From a bacterium (lineage in GTDB: Bacteria; UBP7; UBA6624), in the NCBI GenBank assembly GCA_014384545.1, contig JACNFQ010000055.1:1-24893 (forward strand): a stretch of 24,893 nucleotides of DNA, read 5' to 3'. Both the position numbers and the translations under genes were made by a program. Positions 14,983 through 22,910 of the stretch are shown one piece after another (position 1 is the stretch's first letter; each line of letters starts with the position of its first letter). Below the pieces are notes generated by a model, which was not told the DNA's origin, ran no database searches, and saw only the letters and a list, made by a program, of their open reading frames with translations.

Positions 14983-15587
14983 TTCTTTAGGAGGAGAATC
15001 ATACATAACATTGGGAGAGCAAGAACCTCCCAACTGGGTTGAAGTACGGGGGTCATTGCGGAGGACCAAATGGGAATGACTTTCTGGAGAAAAAGGGTCA
15101 GGGGACCATTGAGCAATGCGACCTGAAAGAGGGCAGCTGGCAACAGAGCAGCTATCACGGCTAGCCTACGCTTCTGTCCTAAGACGAGAGTAAGGGTCAA
15201 TAGCCCCCAAAGCGAACGATAGACCAAGTGCCAAGTCCAACCGTGAATGGCAACACCTGTCGCCAAAATGAGGGCGCCTCCAATGATGCCCGTCGCACCC
15301 AGAATGGCGACTCCTGCCAAGAGAGATGAAAGGAGGGAGGAGCGTTCGTCCATTCCATTACCTTGAAGATAGAGGAGGAGGCGCTGGGAGGGAACATGGT
15401 CCACGAAGGCAAACCAAATAAAGAGCAATCCCAAATCAAAGAGGATGTGTGGAACAGGGGTGGGACCAAGAGCGGGTACGATCATCGGTAAAAGGAGGGC
15501 TAGGAGCCACCAGAGAGGGATTCGAATCCCTTCGGTTTGGAGTGAGAAAAGCCACTGTGCTCCTGCTTGTATGGGTCGGAGTCTCAC
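14979..15587 (-). CDS. Unrecognised multi-pass membrane protein
   Basis: 202 residues from a GTG at 15587. I do not recognise the family. Hydrophobic segments fall at about 24-42, 47-62, 88-114, 120-136, 142-162 and 186-201, so five or six helices are likely. The first loop is PALGPTPVPH, with a short charged loop QGNGMDERSS near 75-84 between helices 2 and 3. The start is well defined: an AAGGAGGT at 15594-15601 on the minus strand lies six bases upstream, and GTGA overlaps the upstream gene's stop. The frame stays open to 15806, but that part overlaps the upstream gene and is not family-like. It overlaps the DivPAP gene by four bases, so the three proteins probably act together at the membrane. 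Confidence 0.75.
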   Translation of the reverse strand: MRLRPIQAGAQWLFSLQTEGIRIPLWWLLALLLPMIVPALGPTPVPHILFDLGLLFIWFAFVDHVPSQRLLLYLQGNGMDERSSLLSSLLAGVAILGATGIIGGALILATGVAIHGWTWHLVYRSLWGLLTLTLVLGQKRRLAVIAALLPAALFQVALLNGPLTLFLQKVIPIWSSAMTPVLQPSWEVLALPMLCMILLLKK

Positions 15588-16309
15588 TCTTGAACCTCCT
15601 TGTAGGGGGTGGGAGGAGATAGTCCTAGGCTCTTCGTAATCGCATGGGCAGAGGAGGACGTTGTAACGACTTCCCACCCCCCCTCTATGGGGGTAGAGGA
15701 CCATACCTTTGTAGAACCCAAAAGAGATTGTGGGGGGCCCGGAAGAGTGACCAAGACTAAATCTGATGGGAGAGGATCGGTGCGAGGAGGGGAGAGGGGC
15801 CACCAATCTCCAGCGGGGGAAAGTGGGAGAGTAGATAGGGTGGTATGAGGAAGGTGTTCGCTAGAAAGAAAGAGGACACCTCCCTTCCAATAATCCTCTT
15901 TGATCCACCGTTCCATTTCGATTGATTCGGCGCCCAGAGGTAGGACAACGACGACGGATTCGGCACCCATGTGCCAAGCGAGAGCGATCCCCACATCTAG
16001 GTGTTCTTGGGCATTGAGGAATTGAACGCGTTTCTTGGGAGATGGTAGAGACCATGGAGGAGGGTCTTCTCTCCCTTGGGGATGCCAGCCCGTCACATCG
16101 GTTCGTAGGGTATGCCACCGAGCCGAAGAAGGGTGGGGGAGCCTATCCAAGACGAGAGCCGAGGGCTGGGGTCTAATCGATTGAGCCAATCGTTGGGCGA
16201 GAAGATCTAGAGGGCGGTGGGGAGCGAAAACTACGAAGGCAGAATCCTCTATTGACCACAGATCCTTAGGGTTAGAACCGGAGATGGGTAGGCGTTTGGG
16301 GAGATCCAT
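15584..16309 (-). CDS. Hypothetical protein, soluble alpha/beta type
   Basis: 241 residues; I do not recognise it. It has no signal peptide or membrane helix. Hydrophobic strands alternate with charged helices: AFVVFAPHRPLDLLAQRLAQ (24-43), ALVLDRLP (51-58), VQFLNAQEHLDVGIALAWHMGAESVVVVLP (95-124) and LVLVTLPGPP, suggesting a Rossmann-like or P-loop-free alpha/beta fold. It is unusually rich in Pro, Ser, Leu and Trp, because the minus strand here is pyrimidine-rich, unlike neighbouring genes. The ATG start at 16309 has no obvious ribosome site; 64 bases separate it from the divergent msrP. It is first in the operon with the membrane protein (GTGA overlap) and DivPAP. Support for being real is the overlap chain and length, not homology. 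Confidence 0.65.
   Translation of the reverse strand: MDLPKRLPISGSNPKDLWSIEDSAFVVFAPHRPLDLLAQRLAQSIRPQPSALVLDRLPHPSSARWHTLRTDVTGWHPQGREDPPPWSLPSPKKRVQFLNAQEHLDVGIALAWHMGAESVVVVLPLGAESIEMERWIKEDYWKGGVLFLSSEHLPHTTLSTLPLSPAGDWWPLSPPRTDPLPSDLVLVTLPGPPQSLLGSTKVWSSTPIEGGWEVVTTSSSAHAITKSLGLSPPTPYKEVQE
15594..15601 (-). promoter_or_regulatory. Strong Shine-Dalgarno that fixes a GTG start
   Basis: The minus strand reads AAGGAGGT, full complementarity to the 16S 3' end, six bases before GTG 15587. It sits inside the last codons of the upstream gene (KEVQE). It decides the start of the membrane protein gene against a longer frame, and supports the upstream frame as a real gene whose end has been shaped to carry it. 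Confidence 0.75.
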
Positions 16310-16373
16310 GGACAGTTTGTCATTCTACGAAGAGGACACTCATAGAAGGGCAACGACTCTCTAGAATCCACAT

Positions 16374-17327
16374 ATGTCGTTAATAGACTGGAATCGCCAA
16401 TGTGAACCCGAACTCACGAGCGAGTCAGACTGGATGAATCGACGATCGTTTATTCGCTGTGCAGGGTTATTCGGAACGGCGATTCTCCTTGGGGGATGCT
16501 TTCCCGAAGTGAAAGAGTTAGAAGAGATCGATTTTGATTTAGAGCGGGCTCAGAGTGCGGGGCTTCCTGGTCCCGACCAGCTTACACCTCTTAGGAAAGT
16601 GACTGCGTACAATAACTTCTACGAGTTTGGGACGGGAAAGGAAGATCCAGCCTCGTTTGCCCATTCTCTGGTTACAGAGCCTTGGACCGTGAGTGTCGAG
16701 GGGCACTGCGAAAACCCAGGCGTTTTGGACTTGGACCAGTTGTTAGAGGCACAAACGGTTGAGGAGCGTATCTATCGGATGAGGTGTGTAGAGGGGTGGA
16801 GCATGGTGATTCCGTGGCAGGGAGTTTCGCTAGGAAAGGTCCTAGAGAGATTCAAGCCCCTTCCTCAAGCTGCTTTTGTGGCGTTTGAGACCCTATTTGA
16901 TCCAGAGATGATGGTTGGGCAACGATACCCTCATCTACCTTGGCCCTATCTTGAAGGTTTGCGCATGGATGAAGCGATGCATCCCTTGACATTGTTGGCT
17001 ACGGGGTTGTATGGAAAGGACTTGCCCAATCAGAATGGAGCACCCTTGAGATTGGTCGTTCCTTGGAAATATGGGTTCAAGGGGATAAAGAGCATTGTGG
17101 CGATTCGATTTGTAGAGAAAATGCCTCCCGCCACTTGGGCGAACTATGTGCCCAGTGAATATGGGTTTTTTGCGAACGTAAATCCCGAAGTTTCACATCC
17201 TAGGTGGAGCCAAAGGATGGAGCGGCGCTTGGGCGAAATCAAACGGCGCAGAACCCTCCCCTTCAATGGATATGGAGAAGAAGTATCCTCACTATACACG
17301 GGGATGGACCTCAAAAAGTGGTTCTAG
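16374..17327 (+). CDS. msrP: MsrP: periplasmic molybdopterin methionine sulfoxide reductase, catalytic subunit
   Basis: 317 residues, colinear with E. coli MsrP (YedY) to the C terminus: VTAYNNFYEFG, EERIYRMRCVEGWSMVIPW, EGLRMDEAMHPLTLLATGLYGK, QNGAPLRLVVPWKYGFKGIKSI, EYGFFANVNPEVSHPRWSQ, FNGYGEEVSSLYTGMDL. Cys138 in YRMRC is the family's molybdenum ligand. The enzyme repairs oxidised methionines in envelope proteins, taking electrons from MsrQ. A twin-arginine signal starts at RRSFIR (23-28). The signal ends LLGGC (38-42), a lipobox pattern, so the mature enzyme may be a Tat-exported lipoprotein, unlike the soluble E. coli protein. The 20 residues before the RR pair resemble the E. coli N terminus, which favours ATG 16374 over ATG 16434. 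It overlaps msrQ by 62 bases. Confidence 0.95.
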   Translation: MSLIDWNRQCEPELTSESDWMNRRSFIRCAGLFGTAILLGGCFPEVKELEEIDFDLERAQSAGLPGPDQLTPLRKVTAYNNFYEFGTGKEDPASFAHSLVTEPWTVSVEGHCENPGVLDLDQLLEAQTVEERIYRMRCVEGWSMVIPWQGVSLGKVLERFKPLPQAAFVAFETLFDPEMMVGQRYPHLPWPYLEGLRMDEAMHPLTLLATGLYGKDLPNQNGAPLRLVVPWKYGFKGIKSIVAIRFVEKMPPATWANYVPSEYGFFANVNPEVSHPRWSQRMERRLGEIKRRRTLPFNGYGEEVSSLYTGMDLKKWF

Positions 17328-17928
17328 TCTGAAGGAACGGGTTCAAAGGTGGGGCTGGGTCGTAGTCCAATCCCCTGGAGTCGTTCTAGGATTCCTTTGG
17401 TGGAAGGATCGCTTGGGAGCCAATCCAGTAGAAGCCCTCCATCACGGATTAGGCAGATGGACGCTTTACTTCCTCTTGGCAACTCTCTTGGTTTCTCCGT
17501 TGGTAAGGTGGACCAGATGGGGATTCCTGATGCCTGCTCGTCGTACTTTGGGATTGGGTGCTTTTCAGTATGGGGTTCTCCATTTTGGACTCTGGGCATC
17601 GCTAGATTTCGATTGGGAATGGGCTGAAATCATGAGAGAGATACTGGAAAGGAGATATATCGGATGGGGGGTTGCAGCCCTATTGGGGATGGTTCCTTTG
17701 GCATGGACATCGCCATCTAGAGCAGTGAAATTGATGGGGGGGAAGAGGTGGCGAACCCTCCATCAGTTGGTCTATTTCTCCGCAGGGGCTGGATCGATTC
17801 ATTTCTTTCTCAAGACATTCCCAAAAGAGGGATGGGGTGCTTCTGCTCCTTACCTAATGGTCTTCTTTTTCCTCTTGAGTCTGCGTGCGTTTAGGATTCG
17901 TCCCAAACCACTTCGACCTCGGGCATGA
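17266..17928 (+). CDS. msrQ: MsrQ: heme-binding membrane subunit of the MsrPQ system
   Basis: 220 residues with about six membrane helices and the MsrQ/YedZ signature GANPVEALHHGLGRWTLYFL then LLVSPLVR, ARRTLGLGAFQYGVLHF, YIGWGVAALLGM and GKRWRTLHQLVYF. Histidines 60, 106, 156 and 169 align with the conserved E. coli histidines and are the expected heme ligands. MsrQ passes electrons from the quinone pool or a flavin reductase to MsrP. The only plausible in-frame starts are ATG 17266 and ATG 17272, both inside msrP, so translation is coupled by a 62-base overlap. The N-terminal 25 residues are polar and not conserved. Confidence 0.93.
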   Translation: MDMEKKYPHYTRGWTSKSGSSLKERVQRWGWVVVQSPGVVLGFLWWKDRLGANPVEALHHGLGRWTLYFLLATLLVSPLVRWTRWGFLMPARRTLGLGAFQYGVLHFGLWASLDFDWEWAEIMREILERRYIGWGVAALLGMVPLAWTSPSRAVKLMGGKRWRTLHQLVYFSAGAGSIHFFLKTFPKEGWGASAPYLMVFFFLLSLRAFRIRPKPLRPRA

Positions 17929-17954
17929 ATAGACCTACTCCCTGAAAGCGATAG

Positions 17955-18533
17955 GTGCTGAAAGGGGCGTCTAGGGGTAGAATCGTTAGTCCCGTGCCCA
18001 GTTCGGCGCATCAAGACAGCAGAGAGGGAGTTCCGCCCTCTGGTGGTTCCCCCGTTCCCAAATCATCTTCTCTTCATCGTATCAAGGCTGTCGTTACAGA
18101 TGTGGATGGCACTTTGACCGATGGTTTGCTACAGTTTGACAGCAAAGGGAATGTCTCTAAATCGTTCCATGCCCGAGACGGGTATGGGGGTGCACTCCTC
18201 ATCGCCCAAGGGATTTCTATCGCTATCTTGACTGGGAGGGATGACCCTGCAACGCTTTCAAGGGTGCGGGCGCTGGGTTGGGGTGTCGTTGGAGTGGGCG
18301 AAGAGGACAAGGTTTCGGCACTTGCTTCTTATTGCCAAGAAAAAGGACTCTTGGCCGAAGAGGTTCTCTACTTGGGTGATGATGTGAACGATTGCGAGGC
18401 GATGGCGTGGGCGGGAATTGGCTGTGCGGTAGGAAATGCTCATCCCCTAGCGAAAGAAACCGCGGATTGGGTTCTAGAAGCAGAGGGAGGAAAGGGAGCG
18501 TTTCGAGAGATGGCAGACGCTTTGCTTCAATGA
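17955..18533 (+). CDS. kdsC: KdsC-like HAD phosphatase (Kdo-8-phosphate phosphatase)
   Basis: 192 residues. HAD C0 subfamily motifs: DVDGTLTDG with D49 nucleophile and D51, FHARDGYG (71-78), ILTGR with T93, a catalytic Lys near 119 and LGDDVNDCEAM (140-150). KdsC releases phosphate from Kdo-8-phosphate before Kdo is activated with CTP for LPS. Other C0 members act on sialic-acid-type sugar phosphates, so the exact substrate is inferred; the neighbouring LptC-like gene supports Kdo. The first 40 residues are Pro/Ser/Gly-rich and non-conserved. GTG 17955 is taken as start, but GTG 17994 or another start is possible, since no clear ribosome site is seen. The stop overlaps lptC in ATGA. Confidence 0.82.
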   Translation: MLKGASRGRIVSPVPSSAHQDSREGVPPSGGSPVPKSSSLHRIKAVVTDVDGTLTDGLLQFDSKGNVSKSFHARDGYGGALLIAQGISIAILTGRDDPATLSRVRALGWGVVGVGEEDKVSALASYCQEKGLLAEEVLYLGDDVNDCEAMAWAGIGCAVGNAHPLAKETADWVLEAEGGKGAFREMADALLQ

Positions 18534-19024
18534 CACCCCACTTCTTTTGGGTATCGCTCCTCCTCCTTCTTGGTGGAGGAGAAACGACTGATGAGAACAA
18601 GCCCGCTCTTGCTAAGGAGAGCCGGTTGGTACTGTCGAATGCTCAAGGGGAGCCTCTCTTGGAGCTCTTCGTGGATGAGATGTCTGGAAATGCAGAGAAT
18701 GGTATTGAGATGGTGGGTGTGCAGGGTGTGATTTCTTTAGAGGAAAGCGTTACATTCTCTTCGGGGGGTGGTGGATGGGATCCTTCCACACAGATTGTCC
18801 GATTGGATCGTGTAGAGATGATAGGGGAATCAGGATGGAAACTCGTAGCCGAAGAAGTTTGGTATGTCCTCCTAGATGGCGATATCTCAACCGAGGGTAG
18901 CTTCTCTTTTCAGTATCAGAGGATGCTTCTAACAGGGAAAGGGCTTAGGGTGGACCTAGAGACCCTTTCGGGACGGGTGGAGGAGAGAGCGGTGTTAGAG
19001 AGCATACGACCACCTAGCCCCTAA
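18530..19024 (+). CDS. lptC: LptC-like LPS export protein
   Basis: 164 residues from ATG 18530. An N-terminal hydrophobic helix (residues 5-17, FFWVSLLLLLGGG) would anchor it in the inner membrane. A single beta-rich domain follows in the LptC/LptA pattern: ALAKESRLVLSNAQGEPLLELFVDEM, GIEMVGVQGVISL, then GWKLVAEEVWY and a late LTGKGLRVDLETLSGRVEERAVLES, close to the 'G-L-x-x-D' and 'V-x-x-R' end of the family. LptC links the LptBFG extractor to the LptA bridge. Sequence similarity is weak and the call rests partly on position: kdsC-lptC adjacency is standard in diderms. No lptA or lptB follows here. The frame is open upstream to 18392 inside kdsC, but the ATGA overlap and signal anchor support this start. 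Confidence 0.62.
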   Translation: MTPHFFWVSLLLLLGGGETTDENKPALAKESRLVLSNAQGEPLLELFVDEMSGNAENGIEMVGVQGVISLEESVTFSSGGGGWDPSTQIVRLDRVEMIGESGWKLVAEEVWYVLLDGDISTEGSFSFQYQRMLLTGKGLRVDLETLSGRVEERAVLESIRPPSP

Positions 19025-22000
19025 TGAAGATTCTGATTATAGGTTCGGGACCGATTGTGATTGGGCAAGCTGCAGAATTTGATTATTCAGGTTCGCAAGC
19101 GCTTGTCGCTCTAAAAGAAGAGGGGCATGAGGTCGTTCTCGTCAACAACAATCCTGCCACTATCATGACGGACCTAGGGTTTGCCGATCGCACCTATCTT
19201 GAGCCATTGGCTGTGGATGTGGTGGAGGAGATTATCAGGGTAGAACGTCCCGATGGGCTGTTGGCGACATTGGGCGGGCAGACGGGATTGAATATAGCTG
19301 TGGCATTGGGAGAGCGTGGGGTTTACGAAAAATATAAGGTAGAACTCCTTGGAACACCTCTTGCGTCGATTCGGCAAGCAGAGGACAGAGGGGCGTTCAA
19401 AGCCCTCCTGAAGGAGATGGGAGAACCCGTTCTGGAAAGCGACTTGGTGCGCACGGTGGAGGAAGCTAGGAGATGTGCTCAAGAGATCGGTTTTCCCCTT
19501 GTCATCCGCCCCGCTTACACTTTAGGCGGGTCGGGAGGGGGTTTTGCAGAGAACGCCTCCCAGTTGGAAGAGAGGGTCGCTTTAGGGCTAGAGCGAAGCC
19601 CCGTGACAGAGGTCCTACTTGAGAAAAGCATCGTGGGGTGGAGGGAACTGGAGTATGAGGTGATGCGCGATCGTGCGGGGAATGCGGTCACAATCTGTAA
19701 TATGGAGAACCTAGACCCCATGGGGGTTCATACGGGTGATTCTGTCGTCGTTGCCCCTAGCCAAACCCTTACAGATAGGGAATACCAGACATTACGGACA
19801 GCGAGCCTTCGTATTATCGGTGCACTCGGTATTGAGGGCGGATGCAATATTCAGTTTGCTCTGGATTACTCCGGGGATTACCGCGTGATTGAGGTCAACC
19901 CTCGGGTCAGTCGTTCTTCTGCTTTAGCATCAAAAGCGACGGGGTATCCCATCGCTAGAGTGGCGGCATTGATTGCACTGGGCAAGACCCTACCTGAGAT
20001 TGAGAACAGGGTTACAGGTACTACCAGTGCTTGTTTTGAACCGACACTGGATTACATCGTAACGAAGATCCCTAGGTGGCCTTTTGATAAGTTCCCCACA
20101 GCAGACAGACGATTGGGCGTCCAGATGAAGGCGACGGGAGAAGTGATGGCGATTGGACGGACCCTAAAGGAATCATTGGCAAAGGCGTTGCGCTCGTTGG
20201 AGTTGCCAGGAAACTCATTATTCCCCTTAGCAGAAAAGAGAGATGAGGAGTTAGAAGTCTTGATGGAAAAGGCAACCGACCAGCGGTTGTTTGGGGTGTT
20301 GGAGGGGCTAGAAAGAGGGTGGGGGGTAGAGAGAGTTTCAACCCTGTCAGGTTGGGATCCTTTCTTTGTGGGCGAGTGGTTGGGGATGGTTGATGAGATG
20401 GGGGCAGGGAGATTGGGTTCAAAAGACCAACAGAAAGAAGTATCTACCCGAAGGGGACTCTCTCTTCCCAAGAAGATTGAGAACAGAGGTGTCTTTAGGA
20501 TGGTTGATACATGTGCGAGCGAGTTTGAGAGCAGGACAGCGTATCTTTATGGGACCGAGGAAACCGAGGAGGATGAAAGTGAACTCTCTGGACAGGCGCC
20601 TGTGGTGGTGGTGGGGGGGGGACCGATTCGCATCGGGCAAGGAATTGAGTTTGATTGTTGTTGTGTTCACGCATTGACAGCACTGCGCGAGAAGGGCATC
20701 CCTGCAGTGATGGTGAACAACAATCCTGAAACGGTCAGTACCGACTTTGATATGTCCGACCAGCTCTTCTTTGAGCCCCTCACATCAGAGGATGTCCTCC
20801 GTGTCGTGAGGCGAACTAAGGCAAGGGGTGTGATTCTCCAGTTTGGGGGACAGACATCACTCAATTTGGCGAATGACCTTACACGGGTAGGAGTTGAGAT
20901 TTTGGGGACGCCTTTGGAGGGGATTGAGGCGGCAGAGGACCGAGGAAAGATAGATGCGATTTTGGGGCGATTGGGCATCGCACGACCTAGAGGGCACGCA
21001 CTGACTCATCCTGATGAGCTGGATGAACTCTTGGGTGCGTTGAGGCTTCCTGTCTTGGTTAGACCCTCCTTTGTATTGGGAGGAAGGGCGATGCGGATTG
21101 CCCATTCAAAGGAGGACTTGAGGGCATTTGTCCAGTTGGCTTATGAGCAGGTGGATGGGGAACACCCTATTTTGGTGGATGAGTATGTCCGTGGGAAGGA
21201 GATTGAGGTTGATTTGGTTTGTGATGGAGAATCGGTCCATATTCCGGGGGTGATGGAGCATATCGAGCGTGCGGGTGTTCATTCGGGAGACTCAATGGCT
21301 GTCTTCCCTTCCTACTCCCTGTCAGATAAGGAGATTGAATCTGTTGTTGATGTCGCTACACGGATTGCGTTTGCTTTAGATACTTTGGGAATGTTGAATA
21401 TTCAGTTTATCTTGTCCGAGGGGAAACTCTATGTATTGGAGGTAAATCCTCGGGCAAGCCGAACGGTCCCTTTCCTCGCCAAAGCAACAGGTATCTCAAT
21501 GGCGAAGGTAGCAACCCGAGTTATGACGGGAGGTAGTTTGATAGAGGAGGGGATTCCTTTGGGGTTGGCTCCCGCGCCACCCATGATTGCCCTCAAGGCA
21601 CCTGTCTTCTCCTTTGCCAAGTTGGCGGGGGTCAGAGTGGATTTGGGTCCCGAGATGAAATCAACAGGGGAGATAATGAGCTTTGGGGAGGGTCTAGCAG
21701 AGGTTTTCTCAAAGACATGGGTTTCGTTGGGCATGGACGATATCAAACCCGAAAAGGGTGCTGTTCTACTGACTGTGAATGATGACGATAAAGCGTATAC
21801 CGTCGACTTGGCAAAGCGTTTTTATGCCTTGGGGTATGCTTTGTGTGCAACGAGTGGAACAGCTAAGGCGATTCAAGCAGAGGGGGTAGTCGTTGAAGAA
21901 GTAGCCAAGATTGGTGCCCAACGCAACCTACTGAACGATATCCAAGAGGGGAGCATTGCACTCGTAGTCAACTCTGTTTCTGGGTCAGGGGCAACCCAAA

Positions 22001-22158
22001 CAGATGGTAGGCGTATTCGTCAGGCTTGTGTGGAGATTGGGGTAGGGCTATTTACGAATGTGGAGGCAGCAGAGGCTTTTGTAGAGACGATGGAAAGGTG
22101 GGAAAAAGGAGAAGGGGCAGGCCCGGTGCGAGCATTGCAGGATATTCTGGCGTCGTAA
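19024..22158 (+). CDS. carB: Carbamoyl-phosphate synthase large subunit
   Basis: 1044 residues in the two-fold CarB architecture. The first half starts ILIIGSGPIVIGQAAEFDYSG, with NNNPATIMTD, GGQTGLN, GGSGGG, MGVHTGDS and EVNPRVSRSSALASKATG. Then come a shortened oligomerisation region (about 400-490) and MVDTCASEFES. The second half repeats the ATP-grasp pattern: GGGPIRIGQGIEFDCCCVHA, NNNPETVSTD, GGQTSLN, GGRAM, GVHSGDS, EVNPRASRTVPF. The C-terminal allosteric domain carries TSGTAKAI and a Lys in EVAKIG. It makes carbamoyl phosphate from ammonia, bicarbonate and 2 ATP for pyrimidines and arginine. A usual Tyr reads Cys in EFDCCCVHA. carA is not in the window. A nine-G tract lies at 20613-20621. 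It overlaps lptC and pyrK by one base each. Confidence 0.97.
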   Translation: MKILIIGSGPIVIGQAAEFDYSGSQALVALKEEGHEVVLVNNNPATIMTDLGFADRTYLEPLAVDVVEEIIRVERPDGLLATLGGQTGLNIAVALGERGVYEKYKVELLGTPLASIRQAEDRGAFKALLKEMGEPVLESDLVRTVEEARRCAQEIGFPLVIRPAYTLGGSGGGFAENASQLEERVALGLERSPVTEVLLEKSIVGWRELEYEVMRDRAGNAVTICNMENLDPMGVHTGDSVVVAPSQTLTDREYQTLRTASLRIIGALGIEGGCNIQFALDYSGDYRVIEVNPRVSRSSALASKATGYPIARVAALIALGKTLPEIENRVTGTTSACFEPTLDYIVTKIPRWPFDKFPTADRRLGVQMKATGEVMAIGRTLKESLAKALRSLELPGNSLFPLAEKRDEELEVLMEKATDQRLFGVLEGLERGWGVERVSTLSGWDPFFVGEWLGMVDEMGAGRLGSKDQQKEVSTRRGLSLPKKIENRGVFRMVDTCASEFESRTAYLYGTEETEEDESELSGQAPVVVVGGGPIRIGQGIEFDCCCVHALTALREKGIPAVMVNNNPETVSTDFDMSDQLFFEPLTSEDVLRVVRRTKARGVILQFGGQTSLNLANDLTRVGVEILGTPLEGIEAAEDRGKIDAILGRLGIARPRGHALTHPDELDELLGALRLPVLVRPSFVLGGRAMRIAHSKEDLRAFVQLAYEQVDGEHPILVDEYVRGKEIEVDLVCDGESVHIPGVMEHIERAGVHSGDSMAVFPSYSLSDKEIESVVDVATRIAFALDTLGMLNIQFILSEGKLYVLEVNPRASRTVPFLAKATGISMAKVATRVMTGGSLIEEGIPLGLAPAPPMIALKAPVFSFAKLAGVRVDLGPEMKSTGEIMSFGEGLAEVFSKTWVSLGMDDIKPEKGAVLLTVNDDDKAYTVDLAKRFYALGYALCATSGTAKAIQAEGVVVEEVAKIGAQRNLLNDIQEGSIALVVNSVSGSGATQTDGRRIRQACVEIGVGLFTNVEAAEAFVETMERWEKGEGAGPVRALQDILAS

Positions 22159-22895
22159 TGGAGATGGGAAATTTGGTGGTCACGGGGGTAGAGCCACTGT
22201 CCAGAGATGCCATCATTCTCCAAACTCATGCCCCTTGGCTTGGTGGTGCAAAACCCGGCCAGTTTGGGATGCTGGGTGGAATACCGGGTGTCTTATTGGC
22301 TCGACCGATGTCGATTATGGAACTTCGTCCCGAAGGAAATGTGGCGTGGCAGGTTAGGGGCGTTGGTAAGGGGACAAGGACATTGCTAGATCTAGACTTG
22401 GGGACAGAACTCCATGGGTGGGGTCCTTTGGGCAATAGTTTTCAACTTGGGTGCACCCATCCCGTATTGGTAGGTGGTGGTGTGGGAATGGCACCTCTCC
22501 ACTTCCTCTACCAAGAGCACTATAGGGGGAAGGGTGTCACGCTGATTGAAGGGAATAAGGATCGTGGGGGACCTTTCTTGGAGGCGTGGTTGGATGTGGA
22601 TGAAGCTGATCGTTATCTCTCCACCACCGAAGATGGGTCTAAAGGAATGAAGGGGCTTGTAACTGTTCCTTTGGAGGCGCTCCTAGAGGTTGGCCAATGT
22701 GATGCCGTTTTTGCTTGTGGGCCAGACCCCATGCTAAAAGCGGTTGAATCGTTGGCACTTAAGTATGGTGTGTCTTGCCAAGTAGCGTTAGAAGCCCGTA
22801 TGGCGTGTGGGGTAGGGGGGTGCAGAGGGTGTTGGGACCCTCGGCATAAAATGATGGTCTGTTGTGACGGCCCCGTTCTAGAGATTCAGGTTTAG
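22158..22895 (+). CDS. pyrK: PyrK-like FAD/[2Fe-2S] electron transfer subunit of dihydroorotate dehydrogenase B
   Basis: 245 residues of the ferredoxin-reductase/PyrK type: FAD-binding ARPMSIM (48-54) and KGTRTLL (71-77), GPLGNSF (89-95), NAD-binding GGGVGMAPL (106-114), CGPDPMLKAV (187-196), and a [2Fe-2S] site with C217, C222, C225 and C235. PyrK passes electrons from the type B dihydroorotate dehydrogenase PyrD to NAD+. The position right after carB (one-base overlap) supports a pyrimidine role, as in Bacillus. No pyrD follows; the next gene is a transporter, so its partner must be elsewhere. A different NAD-linked reductase subunit is the alternative. The loop between the last two Fe-S cysteines is short. 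The frame is open further upstream inside carB but conservation starts at 22158. Confidence 0.88.
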   Translation: MEMGNLVVTGVEPLSRDAIILQTHAPWLGGAKPGQFGMLGGIPGVLLARPMSIMELRPEGNVAWQVRGVGKGTRTLLDLDLGTELHGWGPLGNSFQLGCTHPVLVGGGVGMAPLHFLYQEHYRGKGVTLIEGNKDRGGPFLEAWLDVDEADRYLSTTEDGSKGMKGLVTVPLEALLEVGQCDAVFACGPDPMLKAVESLALKYGVSCQVALEARMACGVGGCRGCWDPRHKMMVCCDGPVLEIQV

Positions 22896-22910
22896 GGAGG
22901 ATTATTTACT

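Noticed and set aside
16310-16373. Divergent promoter between the hypothetical gene and msrP
   Set aside because: TTGTCA at 16317-16322 resembles a -35 box, but the best -10 at proper spacing (CATAGA, 16341-16346) matches only three of six bases, so I do not annotate it.
18392-18529. Longer start for the LptC-like gene
   Set aside because: The extra 46 residues overlap kdsC in another frame and place a polar Arg/Ser-rich tail before the signal anchor; the ATGA at 18530 is the natural start.
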